Below are positions 34,974-43,755 of a DNA stretch of 64,000 nucleotides, in pieces. The translations under genes and the position numbers were made by a program. Positions within the stretch are counted from its first letter, which is position 1, and every line of letters begins with the position of its first letter. A model generated the notes under the pieces. That model was not told the origin of the DNA. It did no database searches and saw only the letters and a list, made by a program, of their open reading frames with translations. Source of the DNA: Stackebrandtia endophytica (lineage in GTDB: Bacteria > Actinomycetota > Actinomycetes > Mycobacteriales > Micromonosporaceae); NCBI RefSeq assembly GCF_006716355.1, contig NZ_VFOW01000001.1, positions 1,178,001 to 1,242,000 on the forward strand, read 5' to 3'.

Positions 34974-36137
34974 TCACAGCGGCTCGCCGAAAAAGCCCGA
35001 GTGTCCGATGTCGCTGAAGGTCATCTGGCCCGTCGGAGTGATGACCACCGTGGCGGCCGTGCTACCCCAGGTGTCGTCCATGACGACCACACTGCTGCCT
35101 GACGTCGAGGTCGTGGCACCGAACGGTTTCTCCGGGATGTCGATCGAATCGATGATTTTACCGGCGTTCGGGTTCACGGTGAGAAGTCGCTCCTCGTAAC
35201 CCACTGAGAGGTCGGTCGACTGATTGACGACGAGGTACTCACCCGGCGAACCGACGGCGCCCTCCGGCCCGACCAGAACCTTCGCATCCTCGATAACGAT
35301 GCTCTCCGTCTCCTCCAAGGAAATGCCGGGCGACATGTCGTTCTCGGCGAACAGTGGTTCCAACGTGGACTGCTCGTCGTCACTCACCTCGGTCGCGATC
35401 AACGTATCGACGGAAGTGACACACATACCCACCGAGGATTGCGTGATGACGCGCTGCTGTGAAGCATCGAAGACGAACCCTGCGGCGGCATCGTGGTCCA
35501 GGTCGTCATTACGGTCGAGGCCCTCGATGTCACCGGGTTCCGCGACAACGGAACCGTCATCGATGTCCAGCACCCACAGCCCCTGCACGGTGGCGACATA
35601 GGCATATTCGTCTCCTGCCGCGAGCACACGTGGAGTATGGGGGGAAAGGCCCTCGACCATCATCACGCTCCACACGTGTTGCCCCGTCTCGATGTCGATC
35701 GCCGTCACCCGATGCTGCCAGGACGGGACGAACACCTCCTGATGAAGGCCCTGCGGTCCGAGCCATTCATGCGTGACGATCGCGACCTCCCGTCCGTCAC
35801 GCATCCCGATCGCCGCTGTCGGCGACGGCATGGTGGATACCGTCGGCGCCGACAACAGCCAGATTCCACCGACGGTCAACACCAGGAGCGCGGTGCCAAG
35901 GCGGAGCGCGATACGTCCGTCACTTTCCTGTTTCGTCCGTCCCGGAAACAGATATCGATTCAGGCCCAGGAACATGACGACGAGGTACACCACCAGCAAA
36001 ACCAGGAAGGCGTTGTACAGCGGTATGGTGGCCTTCGATCGCATGGCGGCGACGATCCACATCACGGTGATCACCACCGCCCCGGCGATGAACAACCACC
36101 ACCTGAACTTCACTACCAGGTCCTTCGCCACCGACAT
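34974..36137 (-). CDS. Membrane-anchored beta-propeller (PQQ-like) protein
   Basis: The 387-residue protein has three N-terminal membrane helices (WWLFIAGAVVITVMWIVA, NAFLVLLVVYLVVMFLGL, LGTALLVLTVGGIWLL), then an outer domain of WD/PQQ-like strands (VTAIDIETGQHVWSV, LWVLDIDDGSVV, LLTVNPNAGKIIDSI). The domain should sense or hold a ligand outside the cell. No enzyme motif is seen. It lies just beyond the toxin island and is transcribed alone. Confidence 0.75.
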   Translation of the reverse strand: MSVAKDLVVKFRWWLFIAGAVVITVMWIVAAMRSKATIPLYNAFLVLLVVYLVVMFLGLNRYLFPGRTKQESDGRIALRLGTALLVLTVGGIWLLSAPTVSTMPSPTAAIGMRDGREVAIVTHEWLGPQGLHQEVFVPSWQHRVTAIDIETGQHVWSVMMVEGLSPHTPRVLAAGDEYAYVATVQGLWVLDIDDGSVVAEPGDIEGLDRNDDLDHDAAAGFVFDASQQRVITQSSVGMCVTSVDTLIATEVSDDEQSTLEPLFAENDMSPGISLEETESIVIEDAKVLVGPEGAVGSPGEYLVVNQSTDLSVGYEERLLTVNPNAGKIIDSIDIPEKPFGATTSTSGSSVVVMDDTWGSTAATVVITPTGQMTFSDIGHSGFFGEPL

Positions 36138-36366
36138 CGAATCACTTTAGTGGACTTCAATATCCCAACGCATCACAGTCTGGTCCTCAATTCTCATCTT
36201 TCGAAGAACATGAGCAGGTCGGCAGGTTTATGTCGACCGACCAACCGGCATCAGTGACGGGAAACATCAGGGCATTCGTCCATCGTGGCCACATCTATTC
36301 GGTTGGCAATCGGGGGATCGCCGTAGAAAACTGTGCGGGATCACCGGACCACCCGAGGGAGTAGAC

Positions 36367-37161
36367 GTGACCGCGACTCATACCGAATACGGTGACCGAG
36401 ACATCGCCATGGACGGGGAGATTCTGCGAACCGTCGTCGGGTCCGGGGTTCACGGCATCGCCATCCCGGGCACCGACGACCACGACGAGATGGGCGTCTA
36501 CATAGAACCACCAGAACGGGTCATCGGGATGCACGGCCCGGCCGACCATTTCGTGTACCGGACGCAACCCGAGGGCGCCCGATCCGGTCACGGTGACACC
36601 GACCTCGTCATGTACTCGCTGCGGAAGTATCTACGGTTGGCCACCAAGGGCAACCCGACCGCCCTGCTACCACTGTTCTCACCGGCCGTCTCGGTGATCA
36701 CCGAGACGGCATTGGGCACCGAGCTGCGTGAGATGAAACAGTTGTTCCTGTCTCAGCATGCGGTGCACCGGTTTCGCGGCTATCTGGAATCGCAGCGGGA
36801 CCGACTGCTCCGCCTCAAACCCGGCCACATCCCGAATCGGCCGGAACTGGTGGAGCGATACGGATATGACGTGAAGTACGCGTCACACGCCCTTCGCCTG
36901 GCGTATCAGGGACTGGAGATCGCTCGCGACGGCCGACTGACCCTGCCGATGCCGGACGCCGAGCGGGAACACGTCCTGCGGGTCAAGCGCGGCGAGGTGG
37001 CCGAGCGGGACGAGGTCGTTGCCGACATCGACCGGATCGCCAAGGACATCGACACCCTGCTGGCCGAGGGACGCACCCCGCTGCCCGTGCACGCCGACAC
37101 CGCGGCGATCTCGGTGTGGTCGGTCGACGCCCACCGACGTCACTGGGGGTGGACGGCCTGA
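36367..37161 (+). CDS. Predicted nucleotidyltransferase (DNA polymerase beta fold, YcgL/COG3541 type)
   Basis: This 264-residue protein has the nucleotidyltransferase core GSGVHGIAIPGTDDHDEMGV (Gly-Ser helix start and paired acidic residues) and a third acidic residue in DTDLVMYSLRKYLRLA. The C-terminal half is helical, with KYASHALRLAYQGLEI. Members of this family are often found in phages and defence islands. Its last 22 bases overlap the convergent MarR-like gene. Confidence 0.8.
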   Translation: MTATHTEYGDRDIAMDGEILRTVVGSGVHGIAIPGTDDHDEMGVYIEPPERVIGMHGPADHFVYRTQPEGARSGHGDTDLVMYSLRKYLRLATKGNPTALLPLFSPAVSVITETALGTELREMKQLFLSQHAVHRFRGYLESQRDRLLRLKPGHIPNRPELVERYGYDVKYASHALRLAYQGLEIARDGRLTLPMPDAEREHVLRVKRGEVAERDEVVADIDRIAKDIDTLLAEGRTPLPVHADTAAISVWSVDAHRRHWGWTA

Positions 37162-37478
37162 CCATGCTTCGGCCGTGAATCGTCACCGGCGGGCGTTGCG
37201 CCGGCGACGATCTCCTGCAGCGCCGCTACGTGATCGCGGTAGGCCCGAAGTCCCTCCCTGCTCAGCGACAACCAGACCCGACGGGAGTCCGTTTTGGAGC
37301 GGTCTTGGGTGACGTATCCGGCGTCGGTCAGGGTGGTGACCTGTTTGCTCAGTGCGGAGGCGCTGAGTCCCAGAGCGTCCTTCACCACCGCCATCTCGAC
37401 GGTGGTACCGGCGACCAGCATCGCGCAGATCTTCAACCGGTGCGTGGGGTGGATGATCGGATCGAGTTGCCCGGCCAT
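37140..37478 (-). CDS. MarR/PadR-like winged-helix regulator
   Basis: The protein has 112 residues. The winged HTH covers residues 8-85 (PTHRLKICAMLVAGTTVEMA, LGLSASALSKQVTTLTDAGYV, RVWLSLSREGLRAYRDHV), typical of the small MarR-like, single-wing regulators that act with a membrane partner. Its ATG overlaps the stop of the membrane gene by one base. The twin palindromes before that gene are its most likely binding sites. Confidence 0.85.
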   Translation of the reverse strand: MAGQLDPIIHPTHRLKICAMLVAGTTVEMAVVKDALGLSASALSKQVTTLTDAGYVTQDRSKTDSRRVWLSLSREGLRAYRDHVAALQEIVAGATPAGDDSRPKHGQAVHPQ

Positions 37479-37906
37479 CAGTGGGTGCTCCGGTAGTGGA
37501 GGATCGATCCGATCCCGTAGCTGACGGCCACGCCCACCGCGAGCAGCGGGAAGATCCCGTTCGGCGCCCCCAGCGAACCGGCCAGCACCGCCGCGATCAG
37601 GATGAGACCCGCGATCACCACCGCGGTCAGGAAGCCGCGGCTGGTCGGCAGGGCGAAGGGGGTACCGATCCGCAGCCCGACCCAGTAGTTGAGTCCGAAC
37701 ACCACTGCGGCCAGCGGTAGGCATGTCATGAGCTTCATGGCATCGGACAGCATCGGGGTCAACGCCATGGTCGCGAGCAGTACGGCGTTCGCCGGGTACA
37801 GCCAGATCGGCCATGGTTGATCGCGGACGGCGCGCTGCGCGGCGGCGACGGCCGCGAGGTCGGCGGCCGCCTTGTCACGGCCGACGGTTCCATCAATAGT
37901 TTCCAT
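37478..37906 (-). CDS. Four-helix membrane protein partner of the MarR-like regulator
   Basis: The protein has 142 residues: a short cytoplasmic N-terminus, then hydrophobic segments (IWLYPANAVLLATMALTP, LPLAAVVFGLNYWVGL, TAVVIAGLILIAAVLAGSL, FPLLAVGVAVSYGIGSI). Similar two-gene units occur widely in actinomycetes, where the membrane protein may sense or neutralise a membrane-active compound. The ATG at 37906 sits inside an operator and seven bases after a -10, so the mRNA should be leaderless. Confidence 0.78.
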   Translation of the reverse strand: METIDGTVGRDKAAADLAAVAAAQRAVRDQPWPIWLYPANAVLLATMALTPMLSDAMKLMTCLPLAAVVFGLNYWVGLRIGTPFALPTSRGFLTAVVIAGLILIAAVLAGSLGAPNGIFPLLAVGVAVSYGIGSILHYRSTH

Positions 37907-37943
37907 GGTGGAAACCATACAAGATGGTTTCCAATATGGCAAC
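37899..37943 (-). promoter_or_regulatory. Leaderless promoter with two GTTTCCA-N3-TGGAAAC operators
   Basis: On the minus strand TTGCCA (37942-37937), a 17-bp spacer, TATGGT and seven bases lead straight to the ATG. One palindrome (GTTTCCATGGTGGAAAC, 37899-37915) covers the start codon and -10 edge; the second (GTTTCCAATATGGCAAC, 37927-37943) covers the -35. Centres are 28 bp apart. This is a clear autoregulated promoter for the regulator pair. Confidence 0.8.
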
Positions 37944-38019
37944 TATCTTGGGTTGGTGATCCCAGGACCGAGGGCAGCGGCCCTCGACCCGATTCACGAC
38001 CACCAACGACGGCACCCGA

Positions 38020-38472
38020 TCAGTTCGCGAATCCACCCTTGGGCTCGATGATCTCCAGGTTGGTGCCGTCCGGGTCGTTGAAGTAGGCAACTCGGGTTCC
38101 CAGCGCGGCTTCAGGCGTGACCTCACCGGCGATGAAGGTGTAATCGTCGCCGAGGAACTCGAATCCCGCCTCCTTCATCCGGGCGTACACCGACTCGAAG
38201 TCGTCGACGTGCAGGCACAGATGCATCGAACCCGGCCGGTTGGCCATGCCGCGCGTCGGCTCCCCCGGCGGGTCACGAAACTCGATCAGGTCGATGCCGA
38301 TGTTGTCGAGGTTGATGGTGGCGTATCGCAGCCGGGCGTTCGACAAGCCCTGCGATCCACCGAAGGGAACGCTGTCCATCTCCCCCTCGGCGGCCGGCTC
38401 TCGTCCGGTCAACGCGGAGTAGTAGGCGATGGATCGATCGAGATCCGACACCGAGATGCCCACCGTGCGCAC
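38020..38472 (-). CDS. VOC-superfamily protein (glyoxalase-like)
   Basis: The protein has 150 residues: VGISVSDLDRSIAYYSALTG at the start, SMHLCLHVDDFESVYARMKE in the second module, and the signature VAYFNDPDGTNLEIIEPK at the end, with a candidate metal Glu in the last strand. The GTG at 38472 is the only start in frame after a stop. The substrate is unknown. Confidence 0.85.
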   Translation of the reverse strand: MRTVGISVSDLDRSIAYYSALTGREPAAEGEMDSVPFGGSQGLSNARLRYATINLDNIGIDLIEFRDPPGEPTRGMANRPGSMHLCLHVDDFESVYARMKEAGFEFLGDDYTFIAGEVTPEAALGTRVAYFNDPDGTNLEIIEPKGGFAN

Positions 38473-38728
38473 CGCGGGTGAGCCCGGTGTTCCCGGTTAC
38501 GTCAGTCATGTTCGGCCCCTCGTTTCGGCGCAGCGCCGATGGGCGAGCACCTGGAAGTTCGAGCGATCGAGGCCAGAGCCTAATCGGTCGACCGGATCGA
38601 CTCACCGGATTCGCGTGAAGGCACCCCCGTCCGCCGATCAGCGGTTCGTCGGACACCTCGAACAACGACGACACGATGCCCGATATGGGAAGATTCGAGG
38701 TACCACGCTCTCAGATGAGGAGTTCGTT

Positions 38729-39118
38729 GTGACCGAGACCGAACGGGTACGAATCGACGGTGTACGGGCCGTCAGCGTCCCGGTGACGGACCAGGACCGG
38801 GCAGTGGAGTTCTACGGCGGGACGCTGGGCTTCGAAACCCGCCTGGACGAACCCCTCGAACAGCTCGGCGGGCGATGGATCGAGATGGCACCGCCGGGGA
38901 ACGGCATCTCGATCGCGCTGACTCCCGCCGACGAGCGGGCGCCATCGGGCGTCGACACCGGGATTCGCTTCACCACACCCGACGCCGCCGCACTACACGC
39001 CGCGTTGCAGGCCGGCGGCGTGGACGTCGATCCCCTATTGCAGTGGGAGGGAACGCCACCCATGTTCGACTTCCGCGACCCCGACGGCAACGTCCTCTAC
39101 GTCAGCCAGACCCCCTGA
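38729..39118 (+). CDS. VOC-superfamily protein
   Basis: The protein has 129 residues from the GTG at 38729, with GAGGAG upstream. It has VSVPVTDQDRAVEFYGGTLG, then FDFRDPDGNVLYVSQTP at the C-terminus. It resembles glyoxalase-fold proteins of drug or aromatic-compound metabolism, but no ligand set is diagnostic. It ends four bases from the convergent fusion gene. It is not a duplicate of the VOC gene at 38020, from which it differs throughout. Confidence 0.85.
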   Translation: MTETERVRIDGVRAVSVPVTDQDRAVEFYGGTLGFETRLDEPLEQLGGRWIEMAPPGNGISIALTPADERAPSGVDTGIRFTTPDAAALHAALQAGGVDVDPLLQWEGTPPMFDFRDPDGNVLYVSQTP

Positions 39119-39122
39119 CGGG

Positions 39123-40433
39123 TCAGTCGGCAGCGGTGAAGTGGGTGACGAACCAATCCCGAGCGGCTTCGGAGACGGCTTCGAGGGCACCCTCCTCCTC
39201 GAACAGGTGAGTCGCGCCGGGAACGATCACCAGGTCGTTCTCGTTCCGTAGTTTCGCCTGCGCGGATTCATTCATCCGCAGCACCACCTCATCGGCGCCG
39301 CCCACGATCAGCAGTGTCGGAGCGCGAACCTCGGCCAGTCGGTCGTCGGCCAGGTCGGGTCGCCCTCCTCGGGATACCACGGCGGCGACCTCGGCCTCGG
39401 GATCGGCTGCCGCCCACAACGCCGCCCCCGCGCCGGTACTGGCTCCGAAGAAACCCACCGGCCCACCGCCGGCGATCGCGTTGGACGTCAACCATCGGGC
39501 GGCTCCCAGCAGTCGGTCGGCCAGCAGCTCGATGTCGAAAACGTTGGCGCGATTCTCGGCCTCCTCGACGGTCAACAGATCGAACAACAACGTGGCCAGG
39601 CCCGCCTGGTTCAGATCACGGGCGACGAATCGATTGCGAGGACTGTGGCGACCGCTTCCGCTGCCGTGGGCGAAAATGACCGTCCCCACTGGATTCGGTG
39701 GGACTGTCAGATGTCCCGGCAACCACAGTTCACCGGCGTCGACCTCGATCGCGGCGTCGCGCGGCAGAACGTTGCCTCCCTCGCCCAGATCCCTCGCCCG
39801 ATCCAGGAACTCGACGACCTCCTCATCGGAGGTTTGGGAGAAGTCCTCATAGAACTGTCCAACACCACCGAAGGCCTCCGGCGCCTCCAGACAGACCAAT
39901 TCGTCGACTTCGTCCCCCACCTGAAACGCCCTCGCCGCCTCGGCCGACGCCACCGGCACCGCCAACACCACTCGGGCGGCGCCACGGGCGCGAGCCACCC
40001 GACAGGCGGCCCGCGCGGTCGACCCGGTCGCCACACCGTCGTCGACGATGAGCGCGACCCGATCGGCGATGTCGACCGCCGGGTGGTCGCCTCGAAACTG
40101 CCGGGCGCGCCGCGACAATTCGGCGCGTTCCAACTCCTCGACGGCGGTCAGGTCGTCGGAGGAAACACCCACGGTGTCCAACACGCCCTGGTGAACGACT
40201 CGGACCCCGCCCTCCCCGATGGCGCCCATGCCCAACTCCGGTTGCCATGGCACGCCCAACTTTCGCACCAGGATCACGTCCAACGGTGCCCCCAATCGGC
40301 GAGCCACCTCGAACGCGACCGGGACGCCGCCACGTGGCAGTCCCAAGACGACGATGTCCTGCCCCCGCCAGTCCCCCAGCCGGTCGGCCAACCGGCGTCC
40401 GGCGTCTTTTCGATTCAAGAACACGGTGACCAC
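39123..40433 (-). CDS. Phosphoribosyltransferase / dienelactone-hydrolase-like fusion
   Basis: The 436-residue protein joins two enzymes. Residues 1-215 are a type I phosphoribosyltransferase: LPRGGVPVAFEVARRL, then the PRPP loop VALIVDDGVATGSTARAA near residue 130. Residues 225-436 are an alpha/beta hydrolase with FAHGSGSGRHSPRN, nucleophile region GFFGASTGAGAALWAA (Ser in GASTG), Asp in LLIVGGADE and His in GATHLFEE. The same fusion occurs in other actinobacteria and mycobacteria. A metabolite role is not established. Confidence 0.88.
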   Translation of the reverse strand: MVTVFLNRKDAGRRLADRLGDWRGQDIVVLGLPRGGVPVAFEVARRLGAPLDVILVRKLGVPWQPELGMGAIGEGGVRVVHQGVLDTVGVSSDDLTAVEELERAELSRRARQFRGDHPAVDIADRVALIVDDGVATGSTARAACRVARARGAARVVLAVPVASAEAARAFQVGDEVDELVCLEAPEAFGGVGQFYEDFSQTSDEEVVEFLDRARDLGEGGNVLPRDAAIEVDAGELWLPGHLTVPPNPVGTVIFAHGSGSGRHSPRNRFVARDLNQAGLATLLFDLLTVEEAENRANVFDIELLADRLLGAARWLTSNAIAGGGPVGFFGASTGAGAALWAAADPEAEVAAVVSRGGRPDLADDRLAEVRAPTLLIVGGADEVVLRMNESAQAKLRNENDLVIVPGATHLFEEEGALEAVSEAARDWFVTHFTAAD

Positions 40434-40483
40434 TCTCCCCCGTCACCTCGACGGCCTGGTTGGTCTACACGCTTTCCGACATA

Positions 40484-41524
40484 TCACCCCAAACGGTGAT
40501 GACGGTGATCATCTCGACAGGGCACGGCCAACCAAACGCGTTCGTGCGGCCCTTCAATCCACCTTAAGTCACGGTCCCCCACGGCCCGCTGAAACCGAGC
40601 TACTACCTCACGCAGCCGATCGGCCAGTTCAGGCGGATCGATAATCTCGAAATCGACGTCTATCGCGCCGACCAGGAATGCCAGGGAGTCGAGCGAGTCG
40701 GCGCCGAAACGGAACAGGCAGGTGGACTCGTCCACCGATTCGATGCGGCCGTAGACCATGAGGTCCCGAGCCGTCGGCGAGTCGGCGCCGGTCTTCAGCT
40801 TCAATGTCGTTCGCCAGGGCCACATGTGGTCGGTCTGCCGCGCGACATAGGCCGCTGGGTCCCCTCCGGGGATCTCACGCGGGGTGAAGTACGGCCCGAC
40901 GGGAAGTCGGCAGGACAGCCGATCCACCCGAAAGGTGCGCCAATCGGCCCGGTCCAGATCCCAGGCCACCAGATACCAGCGATCGCCCCAGGTCACCAGC
41001 TCGTGCGGCTGGGTCCGCCGGTACCCGGCACCGCCGCGAGCGTCGCGATAGTCGAACCGCAGTTCCTGGTGATCCCGGCACGCGGTCACCACGGTGCCGA
41101 GCTGGTCGACATCGACACTGGGACGATCCGGCATGACCACGGTGGACACCCGCATCGCCTCGATACGTCGCCACAGTCGGCGCGGCAGCGCCTCCTCCAG
41201 CTTGTCCAACGCGGTGCGTACCGTCTCACCGATACCGGACACTCCGCTGCCGGAGGCGGTTCGCAGACCGACCGCGACCGCCACGGCCTCCTCATCGGAC
41301 AGAAGAAGTGGCGGTAGGTTTGTCTTGTCCTCCAGTCGGTAGCCACCGGATGGTCCCATCTCGACACTCACCGGATAGCCCATCTCGCGAAGCCGGTCGA
41401 TGTCACGGCGAACCGTCCGGGTGCTGACCCCCAACCGGGTGGCCAACTCGTGGCCCGAGCATTCTCGATGTGCCGTCAGTAGACCCAGCAACTCCAACAG
41501 GCGGCCAGAAGATCCGTTCATCAC
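40484..41524 (-). CDS. YafY-type regulator with HTH and WYL domains
   Basis: The 346-residue protein has an N-terminal DeoR-type HTH (ATRLGVSTRTVRRDIDRLREMG, residues 20-45) and a WYL domain from about residue 150 (YRRTQPHELVTWGDRWYLVAWDLDRADWRTFRVDRL in short blocks), with a C-terminal WCX segment. WYL domains bind single-stranded nucleic acids or nucleotides and control DNA-damage, defence and metabolic genes. It lies 50 bp after the fusion gene promoter side. Confidence 0.88.
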   Translation of the reverse strand: MMNGSSGRLLELLGLLTAHRECSGHELATRLGVSTRTVRRDIDRLREMGYPVSVEMGPSGGYRLEDKTNLPPLLLSDEEAVAVAVGLRTASGSGVSGIGETVRTALDKLEEALPRRLWRRIEAMRVSTVVMPDRPSVDVDQLGTVVTACRDHQELRFDYRDARGGAGYRRTQPHELVTWGDRWYLVAWDLDRADWRTFRVDRLSCRLPVGPYFTPREIPGGDPAAYVARQTDHMWPWRTTLKLKTGADSPTARDLMVYGRIESVDESTCLFRFGADSLDSLAFLVGAIDVDFEIIDPPELADRLREVVARFQRAVGDRDLRWIEGPHERVWLAVPCRDDHRHHRLG

Positions 41525-41564
41525 CGCCAGTGTGGCACCGCGTTACGACAGCACGGTCGAATCG

Positions 41565-42800
41565 TCACGGGCCGTCAACCGTCCCGCCCAACTCCTCGGC
41601 TCGACGTCGAAGGGCCTGGCGTTCCGATTCTGAGACGGTCGCCTCGGCCGCGACGAGGAACGCGGCGACCGCTTCGGCGATCCTCCCGGAGCCGGCCAGG
41701 AATTCGGCGGTGGCCGCCGTCCTCGCCGGATGCTCCGCCAAACGGTCGTCCAATTCGTCCAGGCGTCGCAGGCCGACCGTGGGCCCGAAGGCGAAACCGT
41801 GGGCGACCGCGCGGTTGAGGGCGACGACCGGTGATGCCGTCAAGTCCCACAACCGGTCGTATCGTTCGGCGATGGCGCGCCAATCGGTCTGTTCGGCGGA
41901 TGCGGCACGGGCATGACAGGCGGCGATCTGCGCCTGGAGGGTGTAGGGGCCGTCGTCACCGAGGCGATCAACCAGGGCGAGCCCTTCCGCTATCGCGGCG
42001 TGGTCCCAACGGGACCGATCCTGCCGATTCAGCGTCACCAGCGCTCCGGCATCGTCCCTTCTGGCGCGCCGCCGCGAATCCTGCAACAGCATGAGCGCGA
42101 GCAGGGCGACGGCTTCAGGTTCGTCGGGCATCAACGCGGCCAACAGACGCGCCACCCGGATGGCCTCCCGAGCGAACGCGGGCTCGCCGTCGGCGCGGTA
42201 TCCCTGCGTGAACAGTAGATACAGGACCGACAGGACGCCGGGCACCCGCTCCGGCAACAGCGGTCCGCTGGGGACCTTGAACGGGATTCCGGCCGCGGCG
42301 ATCTTGGTCTTGGCCCTGGTGATGCGTCGGGTCATGGTGGATTCGGTGACCAGGAAGGCTCGTGCGATGTCGCCGGTGGCCACCCCCGCGATGGTGCGCA
42401 GGGTCAGCGCCACCTGAGCCTCCTGCGACAACGCCGGGTGACAGCAGGTGAAGATCAACCGCAGCCGGTCATCCTCGATGCCGGTTCTCCCATCGACGGC
42501 GTCGGCCAGGTCGGCCCAGCCGGTCAGATCATCGATCACGGCCAACTCCCGCAGTCGTTCTCGTTCGGTGGCGGCCCGCCGAATGTGGTCGATCGCGCGG
42601 TTCCTGGCGACGGTGACCAACCATCCTGCGGGGTTTCGCGGCACGCCGTCGCGGGGCCATCGCTCCAAGGCGGCGGCGACCGCGTCCTGCGCACAGTCTT
42701 CGGCCAGCGTCCAGTCGCCGGTGATCCGGATCAGTGTCGCCACGATCCCGACACCGAACTCTCGGTGTGCCCGGGCGACGGCGGCCGCGATGTCGGTCAC
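41565..42800 (-). CDS. ECF42-type RNA polymerase sigma factor with C-terminal TPR-like extension
   Basis: The 411-residue protein has sigma region 2 (TGDWTLAEDCAQDAVAAALERW, then VTVARNRAIDHIRR) and region 4 (LRTIAGVATGDIARAFLVTESTMTRRI), followed by a ~220-residue helical tail characteristic of the ECF42 group. Such factors pair with YCII/DGPF proteins, one of which ends four bases upstream. There is no anti-sigma factor; the tail is thought to control activity. Confidence 0.92.
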   Translation of the reverse strand: MTDIAAAVARAHREFGVGIVATLIRITGDWTLAEDCAQDAVAAALERWPRDGVPRNPAGWLVTVARNRAIDHIRRAATERERLRELAVIDDLTGWADLADAVDGRTGIEDDRLRLIFTCCHPALSQEAQVALTLRTIAGVATGDIARAFLVTESTMTRRITRAKTKIAAAGIPFKVPSGPLLPERVPGVLSVLYLLFTQGYRADGEPAFAREAIRVARLLAALMPDEPEAVALLALMLLQDSRRRARRDDAGALVTLNRQDRSRWDHAAIAEGLALVDRLGDDGPYTLQAQIAACHARAASAEQTDWRAIAERYDRLWDLTASPVVALNRAVAHGFAFGPTVGLRRLDELDDRLAEHPARTAATAEFLAGSGRIAEAVAAFLVAAEATVSESERQALRRRAEELGGTVDGP

Positions 42801-42803
42801 GGC

Positions 42804-43139
42804 CTACTCGTCCTGGAAGGCGAACGGGCGCAGTTCAAGCCGTCCCATTCGAGCCATCGGGTGGGCTCGTGCCACTTCGATCGCCTCGTCCAGGTTCTCG
42901 CACTCGAGAAGGTCGAACCCGACGATGGCCTCGGTGGTCTCGGCGAACGGTCCATCGGTGATCAGTAGTTTCCCGTCCCTCACCCGCACCGTGGTCGCGA
43001 CTTCCGCCGCTGCCAACATGTCACCGGTGATGCGGCGGCCGGCGGCGTCGTTGTCGCCGACCCACGCCTCGATGTCGGGCAGTGGCGCCTGATCGGTGTC
43101 AGGTGCGGAGTCGTTGGCGACGAACATCATGAACTTCAT
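42804..43139 (-). CDS. YCII/DGPF-domain protein
   Basis: The 111-residue protein has the family core KLLITDGPFAETTEAIVGF (the DGPF box) and the ferredoxin-like fold opening MKFMMFVAND. It is the usual partner of ECF42 sigma factors and is probably its main target as well as operon mate. A small-molecule or enzyme role is not known. Confidence 0.92.
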   Translation of the reverse strand: MKFMMFVANDSAPDTDQAPLPDIEAWVGDNDAAGRRITGDMLAAAEVATTVRVRDGKLLITDGPFAETTEAIVGFDLLECENLDEAIEVARAHPMARMGRLELRPFAFQDE

Positions 43140-43170
43140 ATCCTGCTCCCTTGTTCTGGCTGTCGATTAC

Positions 43171-43199
43171 CCGACGAACGCCGATGCCCGGATCGGACA
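43171..43199 (-). promoter_or_regulatory. ECF-type promoter of the DGPF-sigma operon
   Basis: On the minus strand TGTCCG (-35, 43199-43194), a 17-bp spacer and CGTCGG (-10, 43176-43171) match the ECF pattern TGTC-N16/17-CGTC, with about 30 bases to the DGPF start codon. This would allow the sigma factor to drive its own operon. Confidence 0.55.
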
Positions 43200-43278
43200 C
43201 CTCGGCCAGAAAAATTTTTACGCCAACCACATCCCGTCGTCGAAGAGTCGTCTCGGACGCCTCGACTAGCATTGGTCG

Positions 43279-43755
43279 ATGCCGAAGGAACTTCTGCCAC
43301 CGGAACAGTTCTACGCATCGCTGGCGACCAATTACACCAGTGGGTTGGGGTTCATCACCAATCCGACCGGCGACATTCTCCTGGTCAAGCCCAATTATCG
43401 CGACGGCTGGGACATTCCGGGTGGACTGCTCGACGACGGTGAGTCACCCCACGAGGCGTGTAGCCGGGAGATATCTGAGGAACTCGGCCTCAACCTTGCG
43501 GTCGGCGATCTGCTGGTGGTCGACTGGGCGATGCCCGAGGGTGATCGTCCGCGCCCGGTCGCGTGTTACCTGTTCGACTGCGGAACCGTGCCCGCCGACG
43601 TCGAGATTCGGTTGCAGGCCGAGGAACTGGACGACTACCGGTTCTGTTCACCGGACTCGGCGATCGACCTGGTGCCACCGATGACGGCCGACCGGCTTTC
43701 GGCTGCCGTCACCGCACGGGCGCAACGGCGCACCGTCTACCTGCCGACCGCGTAA
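43279..43755 (+). CDS. Nudix hydrolase
   Basis: The 158-residue protein has a complete Nudix box at residues 49-71 (G-x5-E-x7-REISEELG), with metal-binding Glu64, Glu67 and Glu68. It hydrolyses a nucleoside diphosphate linked to another moiety; the exact substrate cannot be given. Its 3' end overlaps the convergent hydrolase by 108 bp. Confidence 0.92.
   Translation: MPKELLPPEQFYASLATNYTSGLGFITNPTGDILLVKPNYRDGWDIPGGLLDDGESPHEACSREISEELGLNLAVGDLLVVDWAMPEGDRPRPVACYLFDCGTVPADVEIRLQAEELDDYRFCSPDSAIDLVPPMTADRLSAAVTARAQRRTVYLPTA

Noticed and set aside
38020-39118. Two VOC genes as a tandem duplication
   Set aside because: They lie on opposite strands and share only the generic fold motifs.
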